Assembly: GCA_000497125.2 (NCBI GenBank)
Contig: CM035318.1
Coordinates: 1 to 64,000, forward strand
Origin: Spironucleus salmonicida
Taxonomy: Eukaryota; Fornicata; Diplomonadida; Hexamitidae
Length of the DNA: 64,000 bases
Direction of reading: 5' to 3'
Below are positions 41,501 to 52,964 of the stretch, in pieces; positions within the stretch are counted from its first letter, which is position 1, and each line of letters opens with the position of its first letter. A model generated the notes under the pieces. The model was not told where the DNA came from. It worked only from the letters and a program-made list of their open reading frames with translations, and searched no databases. The translations under genes and the position numbers were made by a program.

Positions 41501-43966
41501 TTCTAGTAAAAATTTGATATTATCTAATTTAGTATTTAAAATTGCATAGAATATTCCAATAAAACCATTGTAGATTTATTATGAAAAATTCGTTGTTCTA
41601 GTCTCAATTAATAATATCTCTTTCTAACTTACTGATTTTAACTATTGATATTTGCAAATATCAAAAAATATCTCTTAAACATTGAACTAGCAAATATCTG
41701 GTAATTAAAATTGATCTTGCTTAAGAATATATGCATTAATTATATAATCAGTTTCTTATATTATAAGTTCTGAATTAAAGGAATCTTCTTCTTTCATATT
41801 AAAATATACAAAAACTGAGTTTGTTAATCTATTTAAAATTTATTAATTATATATATTATACTGCTTGATTTATGCCGGCAGTAACCCATCTTATTTAGAA
41901 ATAAGCTGCTACAATAATTCATTATTTTGATTTTGACCACTAATAAAATCTTCTAATGCTTTCATATCTTACTACAATAGACAGTAGAAATGAATATTCA
42001 TGGAATCAAATAGTTACCCTTTTAATTAAGGAATTACAGATTAACTATCTGCTTCAGGTTATAGCCTTCCACCTAAATCAGATACTTTAAGTCCTTTTTC
42101 GAATAATATATCAAAATCTTTGAATCTTACAACTGTCTTCATCTAAGATCTAAGATTAAGAAGATTTTTATATTGCAAGTGATTATAGTACTCTATATAA
42201 TGATAACCAGTAAATCCCATAATAATAGTCTATGTTGTTAATCGCTTATCAAACAATGTACCATATTTTTTCAAATCTTACTCAGATACAGTGCCTTCAA
42301 TACAATTATCAAAAAAAATTGAAATCTCAACATTTTAAACAAAGTTATTTTATTTTGTGGAGAAAACTTCTCCAATCCATACCCCAAAAACTTATTAGAA
42401 CTTAGTAAATTTTGGCTGATACAATTATGTTACTTGAATAAATTTGTCATACTAGTCCCCTACCACAACATTATTAGAGAAACCATATACTAGCAATGTC
42501 TCTTAAGATTAATTCCATTTTTCCTTTTATAAAATATCTCTACAATATTAAGAAATTTCATCTTTTGCAAAAAGATTATATTATAATAATTTAGTTGTCG
42601 TTCTAAGATTGTTAGATTGAAGGCTAGCTTTAATATTACTAGAGTATTCTGTTTTACCAGGTTTCCATATTTTCTAAAAATCAATATAACCGGCATAGTC
42701 TAAAGGATAAATATTTTGAGCAGGTTGTACAGCCTATTCAATGAAATAAGAAATTAAGTGGTATTATTGAAATAGAACAGCAATATGCAAGCAGGTTGCT
42801 TTTTCTGGGACGATTACCCATTATCCTGAAGGAATTTGGGTATAAAAACAATTAGTTGTACTGAATTTTTCATGCTTAATAAGAAATTTTAGAGCATCTA
42901 GATTATTAAAAATAATAGCTAAATGTATGCCACAAACGGACATATTTCTTAAGCCGCTGTTAGCTTTAGCCAACAGTTAAAATTAAGTGGAGTCACCTTC
43001 TGTAATTGATTTTTAATATTTATTAAAACCACCTAATTTTTTAATATTATTTTATTCTAATAAGTTAAAGCTCGTTTAGCTGGGTATAAAAAATCCATAG
43101 TTTTAAAATAGGTCGTCTTTGACTAAATCATTTATTATCTAAGTATCAATTATAAAATCATGCATTTATTCTTCTTAATGATTTGAAATTAAATCTTCAT
43201 CTATGAAATTATCTGATTCATCATTCTAGACATTGTTCTAATTGGTTTATTAACATTATATTAGATCATAAGAAATCTCCTTAGAGTCATAGACATTATA
43301 AATCTCGCTCTCATATTAGCTATTAGCTTACAATTTCTAAATAAGAAAATTGATCCTTATGTTTTGTGAAACACAATCAAAATCTTCTAGAATTAATCTC
43401 AAGTTAACGCTAGAATTAAAACCTTAAATGGACTCAAAATAAGAAATATTTTCCTATATAAATGCAGTTTCAAAAGCTACATCATTGATAAATTCCACAT
43501 TCTTAAATAATTGCTTACAAAATTCAGTATTTGTAGTGATAGAAAATATTTAATCTTCTACTGAAAATTCATTCAAGTGCGATAAAAGTGTAATATTTGA
43601 ATTTAAAATATAGACTTGAATTATAGAAACATGTTCAAATATTTAATTATCTTATACGTAAGAAAATATCTGCTTATCCTACAGATTAGAAATGTCAAAA
43701 ATATTTTTAATTGCTTGTTATTATGAATTTCTCAATTACGAGTTGTAATATTAGTCTTCTGTTATCTTACCATTGATAAAATCCTATATTATTTGAAGAA
43801 ATGAAAATTTAAACTCTGCATCTGTTAAAATATCTTATTATATTGTGTATGATCTGAATAGATTAGTTAACTAAAATCTAAATTTTATATCGGATTCAAA
43901 TTTGGAAACTATATCAAGAAATATTGCTCTTTTGCAAGTAGCAATCTCGTGTGCCGTTACTTGCAT
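38576..43966 (-). CDS. Giant ankyrin-like repeat protein, 1,796 aa
   Basis: A continuous TAR=Gln frame of 1,796 codons, ATG at 43966, TGA at 38576. Ankyrin-type helices are visible, for example CLHIAVLFQQYHLISYFIE near residue 394 and QALHFAKLINSPHLQLIE near residue 852. A motif Y/M-x-GF-x-x-x-F/Y-Y-A/I recurs near residues 584, 801, 1050 and 1301 and is followed in the last three by I-x-x-L-hydrophobic-EK-like text, suggesting a module of about 220-250 residues. The last 90 residues form an acidic, then Lys/Glu/Gln-rich coiled coil ending in a basic tail. There is no signal peptide or clear membrane segment. It is the third of three same-strand genes, 54 bp after the DnaJ gene. A scaffold role is plausible but inferred. 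The extreme Gln content comes from TAA/TAG codons. Confidence 0.85.
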
Positions 43967-44020
43967 TTTTAATGAAAAGTATAATATAATAAATATCATA
44001 ACTAATAAAAAAGAAAATGA

Positions 44021-45247
44021 TCACATTCCACCACATTAAACCTATTATCCTCCTTGGTGATCTTCGTCATGGCCGTCACCATACTCATTTTAACCTTTGG
44101 TATCTGTTTCATTCTTAGTTCTATGGTTAGGGTCTAAATAAACTAATTCACAAGACTTAACACCATCATGCTTCAAATCGGCACATGCACCAATACGCTA
44201 ACGGGACTCCGCAGTTCCAATAACATTCATAATAAGCTATCTGACTTCGTTTGTAACAGACTTGGGGAACTTTACCTCAAATTTAATGAAAAGGTTGCCG
44301 TGCTCATAAATTCTGCCTTTTACTGGCATACCAAGATTTTTGCAGCAAAGCGTTTACCCATGGTTGATACACTCTCCAGGAGAACGGTAAATTGTAACAT
44401 CAGTACCATTAACGTGTTTCACAGTAAACGAGGTGCCACATATAGCTTCATCCAAAGTAATAACCTTAGTCATAAAAAGATCAGCTTCTTTTCTTTCAAA
44501 TGTTTTGTGTTTCTTTTGCTTAAAGACAATAACAAAGTCTCCTTATTAAACATCAGGCTGCCAATTACCCTCAGAGTACATAATCTGCTGATATCCATCA
44601 AAAGTACCGGGATCTACTCTAATTTATAAAGTGGTCTTTTCGTTTGACACTCTCTCCCCTTTACAAGTCTTGCAAATTTTACTAGGGTCACTTATCACTT
44701 TCCCTTTTCCTGAACACTTAGGACATATAACTTATTACTACATAATCATATTGCCTTATCTCATAGTTTACATAACAGCTCCTTGACCTTAGCATTAACT
44801 ACATTTACCAGCAGTAGCACCATCAACGCCTCCCTTGCCATCACAACCTTTGCATTTACAGGATCTTGATACTGGAACAGAAATATCAGCTCCCATAAAA
44901 GCCTACTCTAAAGTTATTTCCATCTCTTACCCCATAGCTTTAGCCTATTTTGGACCTTGTTGACGCTAGCGACCACCACCCATGCCAAACATATCGAACA
45001 TAGACCCAAAGCCTCCACCCTACTCAGCTTGCTTCATACCATCTAATCCATACTGATCATAGAGCTAACGTTTCTCCTCATCCTTTAAGATTTCATAGGC
45101 ATTATTAATTTCCTAAAATTTATCTTTATTTTCAGGAACATTGGGATTATGAACCTAAGCTAATCTGAAATAAGCTTTTTTAATTGCATTTGGCTAAGCA
45201 TCAGGTGCTACACCTAAAAGGTCATAGAGCTTAGTATCTCGTACCAT
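44021..45247 (-). CDS. Type I DnaJ/Hsp40 co-chaperone lacking the HPD motif
   Basis: A complete 408-aa DNAJA-type protein. It has an N-terminal J domain (residues about 5-66, ending YDQYG), a Gly/Phe-rich linker with FGSMFDMFGMGGG, a cysteine-rich domain with four zinc motifs (CKGCDGKG, CSQCQGQG, CPKCSGKG, CKTCKGE) and two C-terminal substrate-binding domains. DNAJA proteins normally stimulate Hsp70 ATPase through His-Pro-Asp in the J domain. Here the stretch reads LAQVHNPNVPEN, so that position is Asn-Pro-Asn and HPD is absent. The protein ends in CGGM, placing Cys fourth from the end as in farnesylated DNAJA/Ydj1 proteins. Many Gln codons are TAA/TAG. The gene lies 123 bp after the cyclin stop on the same strand. 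Family assignment is certain; Hsp70 stimulation is doubtful. Confidence 0.96.
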
Positions 45248-45368
45248 ACAAAGGAAGGGAAATTTATTTGACTAAATTCTAATTTTTATCAATAATAATA
45301 TTATATTATATTTAAGCACTATTTTGATAAATTGACTATAATTAAACTCAAAAAACTAATGTATTCGC

Positions 45369-45375
45369 GTTCACT
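45369..45375 (-). terminator. AGTGAAC at the cyclin stop, possible poly(A) signal
   Basis: The TGA stop is embedded in AGTGAAC, which matches the AGTRAAY polyadenylation signal known from Giardia. The same string or close variants recur at other stops in the window. Assignment as a processing signal is inference. Confidence 0.45.
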
Positions 45376-46399
45376 GGCCAACAACCTATCCGACAACATT
45401 CTCAATTAGTAAACTAACGCCATAAAACCTATCTTGCTGGCTATACTTTTTTCTAATATATTTTGCCTTGGGGCTCAAAGCAAGGCTCTTCAGCGTTACA
45501 CTGACCTCCGATAAAATCGCTTTCACGTCGGCCTCGCCGTACCCGCTATAGCCTTCCAGCTCCTCTCCCCAACTGGGTTTTCTCGTCAGCCGTCTGGCCA
45601 TAGCCACGCAGCCGGCAGCTATTTGGCTGGCCTTGAACTGCCTCACCATATTCGAATTTAGCATGCAAAGTTCGCCCAAATAGAACGCAATGTAGCGGTC
45701 TCTGGCCTTCATGTTCGCAATCTTTGCATATCTCCTCAAAAACGTCAATGGAGTAGGGGCGGCCAAATCGAACTCTAAGATATGCAGGATGGTCTCCTCT
45801 GCCTGCATAATGGCTGCTCTTGCGCACGCTGGACACGGCCCTAGTTTTTGTAAGTTCTAGAGAGTTTCAGGGCTACATGGCTCCTATCCGTCAAAAACCG
45901 CGTGTGCTCGCACCTCCTGAAGGTTATGGATGTGTTGGGCAGCATATAGACATGAATCGCAGTTTACATAACGGATTTATGGCTCTTGCGTGATGATTTC
46001 GACGTAATGGCGTAGCGAAGGGATATAAGATTGCTCGTATTTGGATGCTATCAAAAGGCAGGCTATGGATATTAATTTGAAGTCGTACTGTAGCATTGGA
46101 ACACGTGCTGCCAATGTGTCTAATATCGAAACAAAATGGAAAAATGACTCGTTCGCTAGGGCGAATTTAGAATGAGCGCGTGAAGTCCAGTCTATCAACA
46201 GAGCTCGTTCAGTATCATCATATGATGACTGATTTGCAAGAAAATTTTCTGGAAGGCGATATTTATTTTCAGAAAACAAAAGATAAGCATAAATTTCCTT
46301 TACATACTATGCACATGCCTATATATCATCCATGTCCTCACGATCTACTGGCAAAACATCCTCAGGGTTGCTTGCTAAAAATTTCTCTAGGGTATCCAT
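45371..46399 (-). CDS. Mitotic-type cyclin with a cysteine-bearing insertion
   Basis: A 342-aa cyclin, ATG at 46399, TGA at 45371. The first cyclin fold is clear: ERALLIDWTSRAHSKFAL from residue 64 (like the MRAILVDWL motif of A/B cyclins) and LISIACLLIASKYEQSYIP before residue 131. The second fold starts with ETILHILEFDLAAPTPLTFLRR near residue 202. Between them, where cyclins usually have about a dozen residues, there are about 45 extra. The insertion contains C147-x2-C150 and C189-x2-C192, a possible zinc site. It is open in frame and contains several TAR codons. The gene is GC-richer than its neighbours and uses CAG/CAA more often than TAR. Cyclins bind and activate CDKs. The stop lies inside AGTGAAC. 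Confidence 0.93.
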
Positions 46400-47088
46400 A
46401 ATTTTGAAATTTGAAGCGAATTATATTCCACACTATTATATATTATATACAATAGTGTTCCCATCTCACTATAATGTTAGATGATGTACTGGATTTAATT
46501 TGACGAAAGAATTTATTACACAATGCCCTTAAGAGTTTTTAAATGGTTTTAATAGTACGATACGTCTTATCATGAATAAGCTATACTAGAAAAATTAACT
46601 AAACGTACTAATTAAGCTGTTTAAAATAAGCACATAAAAATTTTAGATATCTAATTAAATGCTAGGTAAGTTGGTCTTAAAGCTCAGTTAATTAGATCTA
46701 AGTTTATAATTACTTATGAAAAATAAAAGTGTGCTTTATAACTAAAATTATAAAATCTATAAACGTAGGCGGCTTAAAGATATACATATAATATTCATTT
46801 AAAATAGATGATTCTACATTAATATTTCTAAAAAATCCAATCTCAAATTTAAAATGTTGATTATAATAGAGGGATACGAGATTCATTATACTAAGCTAAA
46901 CTTATATTTAAATAATAATAAGCATCTAATAATAGGGAGTAATTAAAACTCTATAAAATACTATAGTTTAATAGGTTCAATACTCATTTGTCTGCTGTAT
47001 AAACAAAACATAACATGATTTTGTTTGCCTGAATTTCTTTATTATTAAATATATATCTATATACGATGAACTTTTTCCCGCTCAAAAT
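46400..47088. other. Divergent intergenic region
   Basis: 689 bp of AT-rich DNA between the 5' ends of the cyclin (minus) and a coiled-coil gene (plus). It should hold both promoters. No tRNA, repeat or conserved element was recognised. Confidence 0.5.
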
Positions 47089-48045
47089 ATGTAATGTTAA
47101 CCATCGCGCCTGCTTTCTTAAATTCAGGAGCCAGACCGCAGTCGAATTAAGAAGATTTTCTCAGATTTTGAAGTATAAATAGTGAAAAATAGAAAATTAT
47201 AGAAAATGTTATTAATCTAAAAGGAAAAATACAATGAGAAAATTAAGCATCTAGATTCGGAAAATTAAATATTAAAATTACAAATCAGTAAGTAACTATA
47301 AGATACATAAAATATGTATACCTAAACTTATGAGACATACTTACAAATTGAAAATTCAGCATAGACAGGAGAAACAGGAATAATTGATTAACAATAAAAT
47401 TAAAATCAAGTTTAATAAAAATTATCAGACCACTAGTTAAATCTTTTATCCTTTCAAGACGAAATAAATAGGTCATTGCCAGATTTTAGTTGCTTAGAAT
47501 ACAGTCTATAAATATCATTAGGTTAAACTAAAAATATAGAAAGAAAAAATGAAATTAGTGACATATAAAAAGAACTCAACCAGCCCAAATATATTATTCA
47601 TCCTGCTATACGAAGAGAAAAGATACCATTTAAATAATCTAATGAATTCGATGAAAACTATGAAGAAGCTGATATTTCGGTTTTGAGTGTTCTCAAAGGT
47701 AGAGGTAGATCACTAGTTAGAACTAACAAACCTTCATCAAACTTGCATCTATCTAATGATGATAATCCTTCAATGAATATAGTTCCATCAGAAGCTGAAT
47801 AAATAGTGGGATCTGTTATTTTAGCAGAGTAATAGCGGGTGTAATATTAGAAAAAAGCATAATAAGCAAAAGAGCTAACAGAGAGCATATAAAATTATAT
47901 GTGGGATGATAAAGAAATATAATAAATGAAGATTAAGAAACCTATTCTTATAAATAAGAAGTTCGACCTAGCTGATACAGGGATAAATTTGCATGTATCT
48001 AATGCAAAATTATGTTTAGAATAAGACTATGATTTCTTTAAGTGA
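47089..48045 (+). CDS. Hypothetical coiled-coil protein, 318 aa
   Basis: A TAR=Gln frame from ATG at 47089 to TGA at 48043-48045. The first 120 residues are Lys/Glu/Gln-rich with heptad-like spacing of Leu and Ile, typical of a coiled coil. The middle is Ser/Asn-rich and the end is acidic and basic mixed. Near residues 195-240 there are two similar short motifs: LHLSNDDNPS, and INLHVSNAKLC further on. No family is recognised. The start was chosen as the first ATG in frame; the reading frame continues upstream without a TGA for at least 25 codons but also without ATG. The stop lies in AAGTGAAT, again overlapping the AGTGA string. Confidence 0.75.
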
Positions 48046-48667
48046 ATTTATTATATCAAATAATTTATGTATTTTGAATTCACATTACTTTTTCTATAAA
48101 CTGTATTTCATATTTTACATAGATCATTCTATATTAACAAGTCACCCTGTTTATGCATTCTTTTATTAAACTGTATCAATTTATTTTAAATAGTTAAAAT
48201 ATTAAACTTTACTGTAATAACACCACTGATAATACTAAATTTTATAATGATATTCTCTTAAAATCTCATAAAGTTTACATTTGTATGTTGCCTACAGAAT
48301 TAATTTATTTCATTATAATATTAGTAATAGATAGATATTCTAACTTATAAAATAACATATCGTTAATATATATAGCATATATAGCATATATATCATATAG
48401 TAGTTAATCAATTATTTATTCTACTAATATCTAAATTATATCTGAACATGATTATTATAATAGTAATAAACAATTATAATAAAACTCAGAATGAATCATG
48501 ATATATAAAATTTGTATTACGTTGTTGAAGAGATGACAGATAAATTGTTCGGATAAAAATTATAGAATAAATTTGTAATTTTAACTGTTGTGAAATAATA
48601 AATCAATAGACTGTATAAGAAAAACTTTAACTATGATTTTTTAATTTAAAGATCAAAAAAATTTAAC
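48046..48667. other. Intergenic, no gene seen
   Basis: 622 bp of very AT-rich DNA between two plus-strand genes. A short imperfect repeat of ATATAGCAT occurs around 48370-48395. No other feature was recognised. Confidence 0.5.
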
Positions 48668-50515
48668 ATGTAAATGACCAAATTTGATTACGAAATAGCA
48701 GATCTTTTTCATATTAAATTTACTGGCCAATTTTCAGGAGTAAAATTTTTAACTTAGTTATCAAATATAAATTTGTTTCAAGCAGTGAAAGAATTTTCAA
48801 GCTCAGATGAGGAATCTAACTAATAAGATACGTATTGTGCACTTAAAGCTAAACGACAGGCTATTCGTGCCATATCTTATATCCCTAATTAAGATGAAAT
48901 ATTTTCACATATTGCATTTCTTATAGACCCTGAAACAAATCTTTTAGTTAAGTATCATTAAACAATGATAGAAGATGTTTTATTTGCAGTATAATAAGTA
49001 GATTAAACTGCATAAAATATTGATTAGTTATTTTTTTATGATAATCAGCTGAATATACCTGATTAATTTGAAGACTTAACAATTTAGCCATCTTCTACGA
49101 CCTTAGACCAAATAAAAAATATTGCTAAAACAACAGCAAATATTTAAATCTCAGACTAATAAATTTATTAAAGACATCATTTTTAAACCTTAATATTTCA
49201 TTTAACCAAATGTCGTCAAATGTTAGAAACCAAACTACAATTATGGCCGTTTAAGTTTTCTTATAGTTTTTTATTTGCAGAAGCATTAGATAAGAATATT
49301 TTTTCCTGTGATGATTGGGAACTAAAAAAATAAGAGAAAATGAAAAAATAATCGTATCTTAATTGGTATATGAATACTATCGCTAATTAAATGTTCAAAG
49401 AATTTGATGTAAAATTTGATGATTTCGAAAAATTTCTGAATTTCATCAATAATTTATTTAACTAAATTCCAAGCATTTAATTTGAAACAATTTTAAATTA
49501 AACCGGGCAGTTCAAATTAAATGATATTATTAATAAAACCAAGAATAATTTAATTGTGCGAAATTAACTATACCAAGAGATAGACTTTTACTCATTAGGT
49601 TAATTTGTTGGCTATTAAAATGTTATAGATTTCTAATAAACTATAAAAGATAGATTTGTAGGTCATATCAAAAAAGAATATATAGCATTTCCGTTTACAT
49701 TCTTATATAAATTAGCATTTAAACTAAACGATTTGCATTTCAAACTTAGTGATAAATTTAGTACAATAAAGTAAAAAATAACATAAGAAGTAAACAAAGA
49801 GATAGCAAAACATAAATAAATTATACGCAATAATCGTACAACAATAATTTAAATAACAGAATTGTAAAGTAAAGTTAAAAAGTCAAGTACTGTTACTGCA
49901 GTTGTTGTATATCTTCATATTTTTTGTTAAATTAACTTTGATACTGTTAGAACTGAATTTACTAAGATAAATGACTTTATACAAATATTGTCTAAATGCT
50001 AGGGAAAAGAATTTTAGTAAAAACTTCTACGAAATTATAATATACAAATCCTTTTAATACTATAGTTAAGTCAGGAAAAATTTTACCATTGGTAAGAGTT
50101 AGTAAAACCTGGAAATCTAAAAATAACCAGAAATGCATTATAAAATATGTTTAAAGGAGCTTAATTTGCATCTGAACAACAAAATATTTAAATTCTTATA
50201 TAATTACATTTTGAGCTTGAATCAATAGGCAAAACAGAAATATGTAATATTATTGCATCAATTTTTGATTTATAAGTAGATTAAATCTAATCTCCAGTTT
50301 TTTTTATGTTTGAGATATTTCTATGTTTCATCAAATAAAATCTAAAATTAAAATATCTCTTTAATTCAGCTCTGGTAGATTAAACATCAGTAACTGGTCT
50401 TGAAAAACTATAGAAAACAAGTTAACCTAAATATTTATAATACTCATTAGGATTTACAAAGACTAAACGCGATATTCTTATGGAGTCACTAGCTCGATCA
50501 TTCTAAATAAAGTGA
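48668..50515 (+). CDS. Hypothetical protein, 615 aa
   Basis: A TAR=Gln frame of 615 codons, ATG at 48668 and TGA at 50513-50515, too long to be chance in this composition. The protein is alpha-helical in appearance, rich in Phe, Leu, Ile, Lys and Gln, with no signal peptide, no membrane segment and no motif I recognise. The helical hydrophobic pattern with regularly spaced Leu resembles large tethering or scaffold proteins, but this is only an impression. The second and third codons are TAA ATG, so translation might begin at 48674 instead. It is followed after 58 bp by another plus-strand gene. The stop overlaps AAGTGAT. Confidence 0.85.
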
Positions 50516-50573
50516 TATATTTATTATATTTCAATATACATATTATTAACTTCCGCTCATTTCATCTCTTAAA

Positions 50574-51389
50574 ATGTCAATACTTGATTATCCTACTTGT
50601 GCTAAGCACATGAGTCGCTTTGTAAAATCACCAAGAATATAAGAAGCAGGAATTGAGCTTCATAGAAAAGAGGTTTTAGACGTTCATGAAGCTAACCATC
50701 GTCAGTAACTTACCCATGCTAATCTATAAAAATCTGAACTTATTCTTAATATTGACTGCAACAAACAGTAACTTCAGAGTAGGATATAAGATCTCCCAAA
50801 TTATCCTTAACAGCTTCCACTCTTTATGGCCGATGCAAAATTCTTAAGTGAGACTAAGGAAATCTAAGAGGAAGTTATTGCAAAATTCATCGAAAAACGC
50901 GAACGTGAATTATTGGAATAATTAAAGGAAAAATACAACATTCCAGCAGTTGCACCTGCTGATGGAGCTGCTGACGAATTGCTGTCATCTGCTGTCATCG
51001 CCAAAGACCCTTTGACACACGATGCTGCTCTTTTATTAAACTCAGAATCTGCTACCAGGTAGAAATTCATTGAATTTTAGTCTAGTTTTGTAGCTGGTTT
51101 GAAAAATGGAAATCTCAAAACAACTTCACTCACATCCAGATCTATGGCAGCCTCAAAAATTATTATGACAAACGAATAATATGAAGAGGAAAATGCTAAA
51201 ATGGAGACTGAAATTGCAGAATTAAAAATTACAAGAGCAGAATAAGAATCTAGAGTTAAATTATTAGAAGAAAAACTTGAAGAGGAAAAACTTAGACTTA
51301 AAAAAGCATAAAAGTATTGTAAAGAAGTGTAGTTGCGTGTAGAAAGAACTAAGAATGATATCAAAAGAGTTGTTTCTTAAAACAAGTGA
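50574..51389 (+). CDS. Coiled-coil protein, 271 aa
   Basis: ATG at 50574, TGA at 51387-51389. The N-terminal 100 residues are mixed and helical. A Glu/Lys-rich helix (EEVIAKFIEKRERELLEQLK) leads into an Ala-rich linker, AVAPADGAADE. After a Thr/Ser segment the last 100 residues form a strong coiled coil with LEEKLEEEKLRLKKA and a basic end. The style resembles flagellum- or cytoskeleton-associated proteins, but no family can be named. The gene converges on the helicase gene, with only 15 bp between the two stops. The stop lies inside AGTGAAC. Confidence 0.85.
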
Positions 51390-51391
51390 AC
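51385..51391 (+). terminator. AGTGAAC at stop, possible poly(A) signal
   Basis: The stop codon TGA sits within AGTGAAC, matching the AGTRAAY signal of diplomonads. It lies immediately before the 3' end of the convergent helicase gene, so the two transcripts must overlap if the mRNA extends any distance past it. Confidence 0.45.
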
Positions 51392-51404
51392 TTTGAAATA
51401 TTAC

Positions 51405-52964
51405 TCACAAAAACGTTTCTACTTCCCAAAATTCTCTTATTGCTTCCCAAACTGCATTTTCAGTATTTTCCTCTCTAAGTCGAGCCCATCTATCTCTTAT
51501 TGCTCCAACACAATCTATAACCATAAACTATTTTTTCTCTTGACTTTTCCGAAGACCACGCCCCATTTATTGAACAAATACACGCTCAGATTGTGTTTTA
51601 CGTCCTAAAACCACACAATCAACTTCAGGTAAATCAAAACCTTCCGTTGCCATCGCAACAGTCGCTATAACGCTATTTTTAGTAGTTTTAAAATCGTTGA
51701 TAATCAGTTACTAATTTTTTGTTTTATAATGAAGGGATTTCGCCTCACAGAATGGTTAAAATGAGTTAAAATAATCAACAAAATCATCACATTAATTTAC
51801 TGTTGATAGGAAAACGATAGTATGGCTGCAAATCCCAAATTAAGCAAAAAATACAGCTAAAATTTGTGCAATTTGTGGTGCTTGAAAATTTAAGTCCAGC
51901 TAAATTTATCTTAAAAATAAAGCTAAATTTTTACTTTAATAACTCTCTTTTATACTTTAATACGAAAGGGATTAATTAGTTGTTTTTTGTAACTTATAAC
52001 CAGGAAATGATACTATTTCTAAATATTTAACTTTTGGGAAAAGATTTAATCTCTTGGCAACAAACCACGGTAAATTGCAGTAAAGTTGATTATTAAATTA
52101 ATTTACAATTTTAGATCCATCTAGATCTGTTAAATGCGTTAATGTAGCAGTGAAACCAGCTACGAATTCACAAGACTATTTAAGGCGTTAAAAAACTTGC
52201 AAAAATGTTGGTGCTAAAATATGATGTGCCTCATCAATTATGAGGTGTGAGAGATTATCTAAAAATAAATTTGGAAGCTTGTGTACAGATTAAAATGTGG
52301 AAAATACAATTTATTAATTGTTGTAGTTTTCTCCATCAAAATCCAATGTACATATATTAAATAATAAATTGAAAACTTTTTATGCCTATTATTTGATAAA
52401 CAATGAATTAACTAAAAATAAAACCTTTGAGCTCTATTTAAACGAATGTTTAACAAGAAATGCTGCCAACACAGTCTTACCAAATCCTGTAGCGAGTACA
52501 AATACACCATTTACAGGATACTATACGGCATGGTTATATATCGACTACTGTAGTTCAGTTAGTTTAAATTATGATGAAGTGATTTAGTGGTCTAGATTCT
52601 AAAAATCATTGTCTTGTAATGTTCTTAATTTAGGTGAATTTATAACTTGAGTGACTATTTCTGAAAATGATGGCAGCAAATGATACTTTGTTAAAGTGTA
52701 CTAGTTAAGAACATAGTCAATTTATGTTTCGGTAAATAACATTTCTAAAAGAATAATTTTATAATGATATTTTGATTCGTTAAATCTTTAAATACGTTCA
52801 GCATTATCTAGCTTAAATGGATCAATTATAGTATCTATCAATTATACATCTTCATTTTAAAGATACCTTGTTGCCCTGCTTAAAAATAGTTTTGCATTTT
52901 CTATTGTAGATTATTTTATGAGCATCATGAATTATTCTTAACTCATGGGCAAGCTAATATTCAT
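51405..52964 (-). CDS. SF2 DEAH-box helicase, ResIII-like
   Basis: A 519-aa superfamily 2 helicase. Motif I is LATGFGKT (Lys at residue 163). Motif II is LIIDEAHH (Asp at 244). Motif III-like text is AGFTATLTH. In the second RecA-like lobe IATVAMATEGFDLPEVD leads to motif VI QQMGRGLRKS (about 465-474) and then a VIDCVG segment. This layout is that of the ResIII/UvsW-type helicases common in bacteria, phages and some eukaryotes, which unwind or translocate on nucleic acid using ATP. The first 150 residues are an unrecognised helical region; no nuclease domain is seen. Motif I has Phe where Thr or Ser is usual. Frequent TAR codons show it is adapted to this genome. The start is the first ATG after an in-frame TGA; later ATGs at 52946 or 52928 are possible. 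Confidence 0.92.

Noticed and set aside
44168-44629. 153-codon plus-strand ORF
   Set aside because: It is the complement of the DnaJ gene, whose minus-strand frame has full family motifs.
45546-45836. 96-codon minus-strand ORF overlapping the cyclin
   Set aside because: Out of frame with the cyclin box, which is clearly encoded in the other frame.
46960-46990. tRNA B-box-like GGTTCAATACT
   Set aside because: Does not match GGTTCRANNCC, and no cloverleaf could be built around it.
51077-51364. 95-codon minus-strand Ser/Phe-rich ORF
   Set aside because: Complement of the coiled-coil region of the 271-aa protein.
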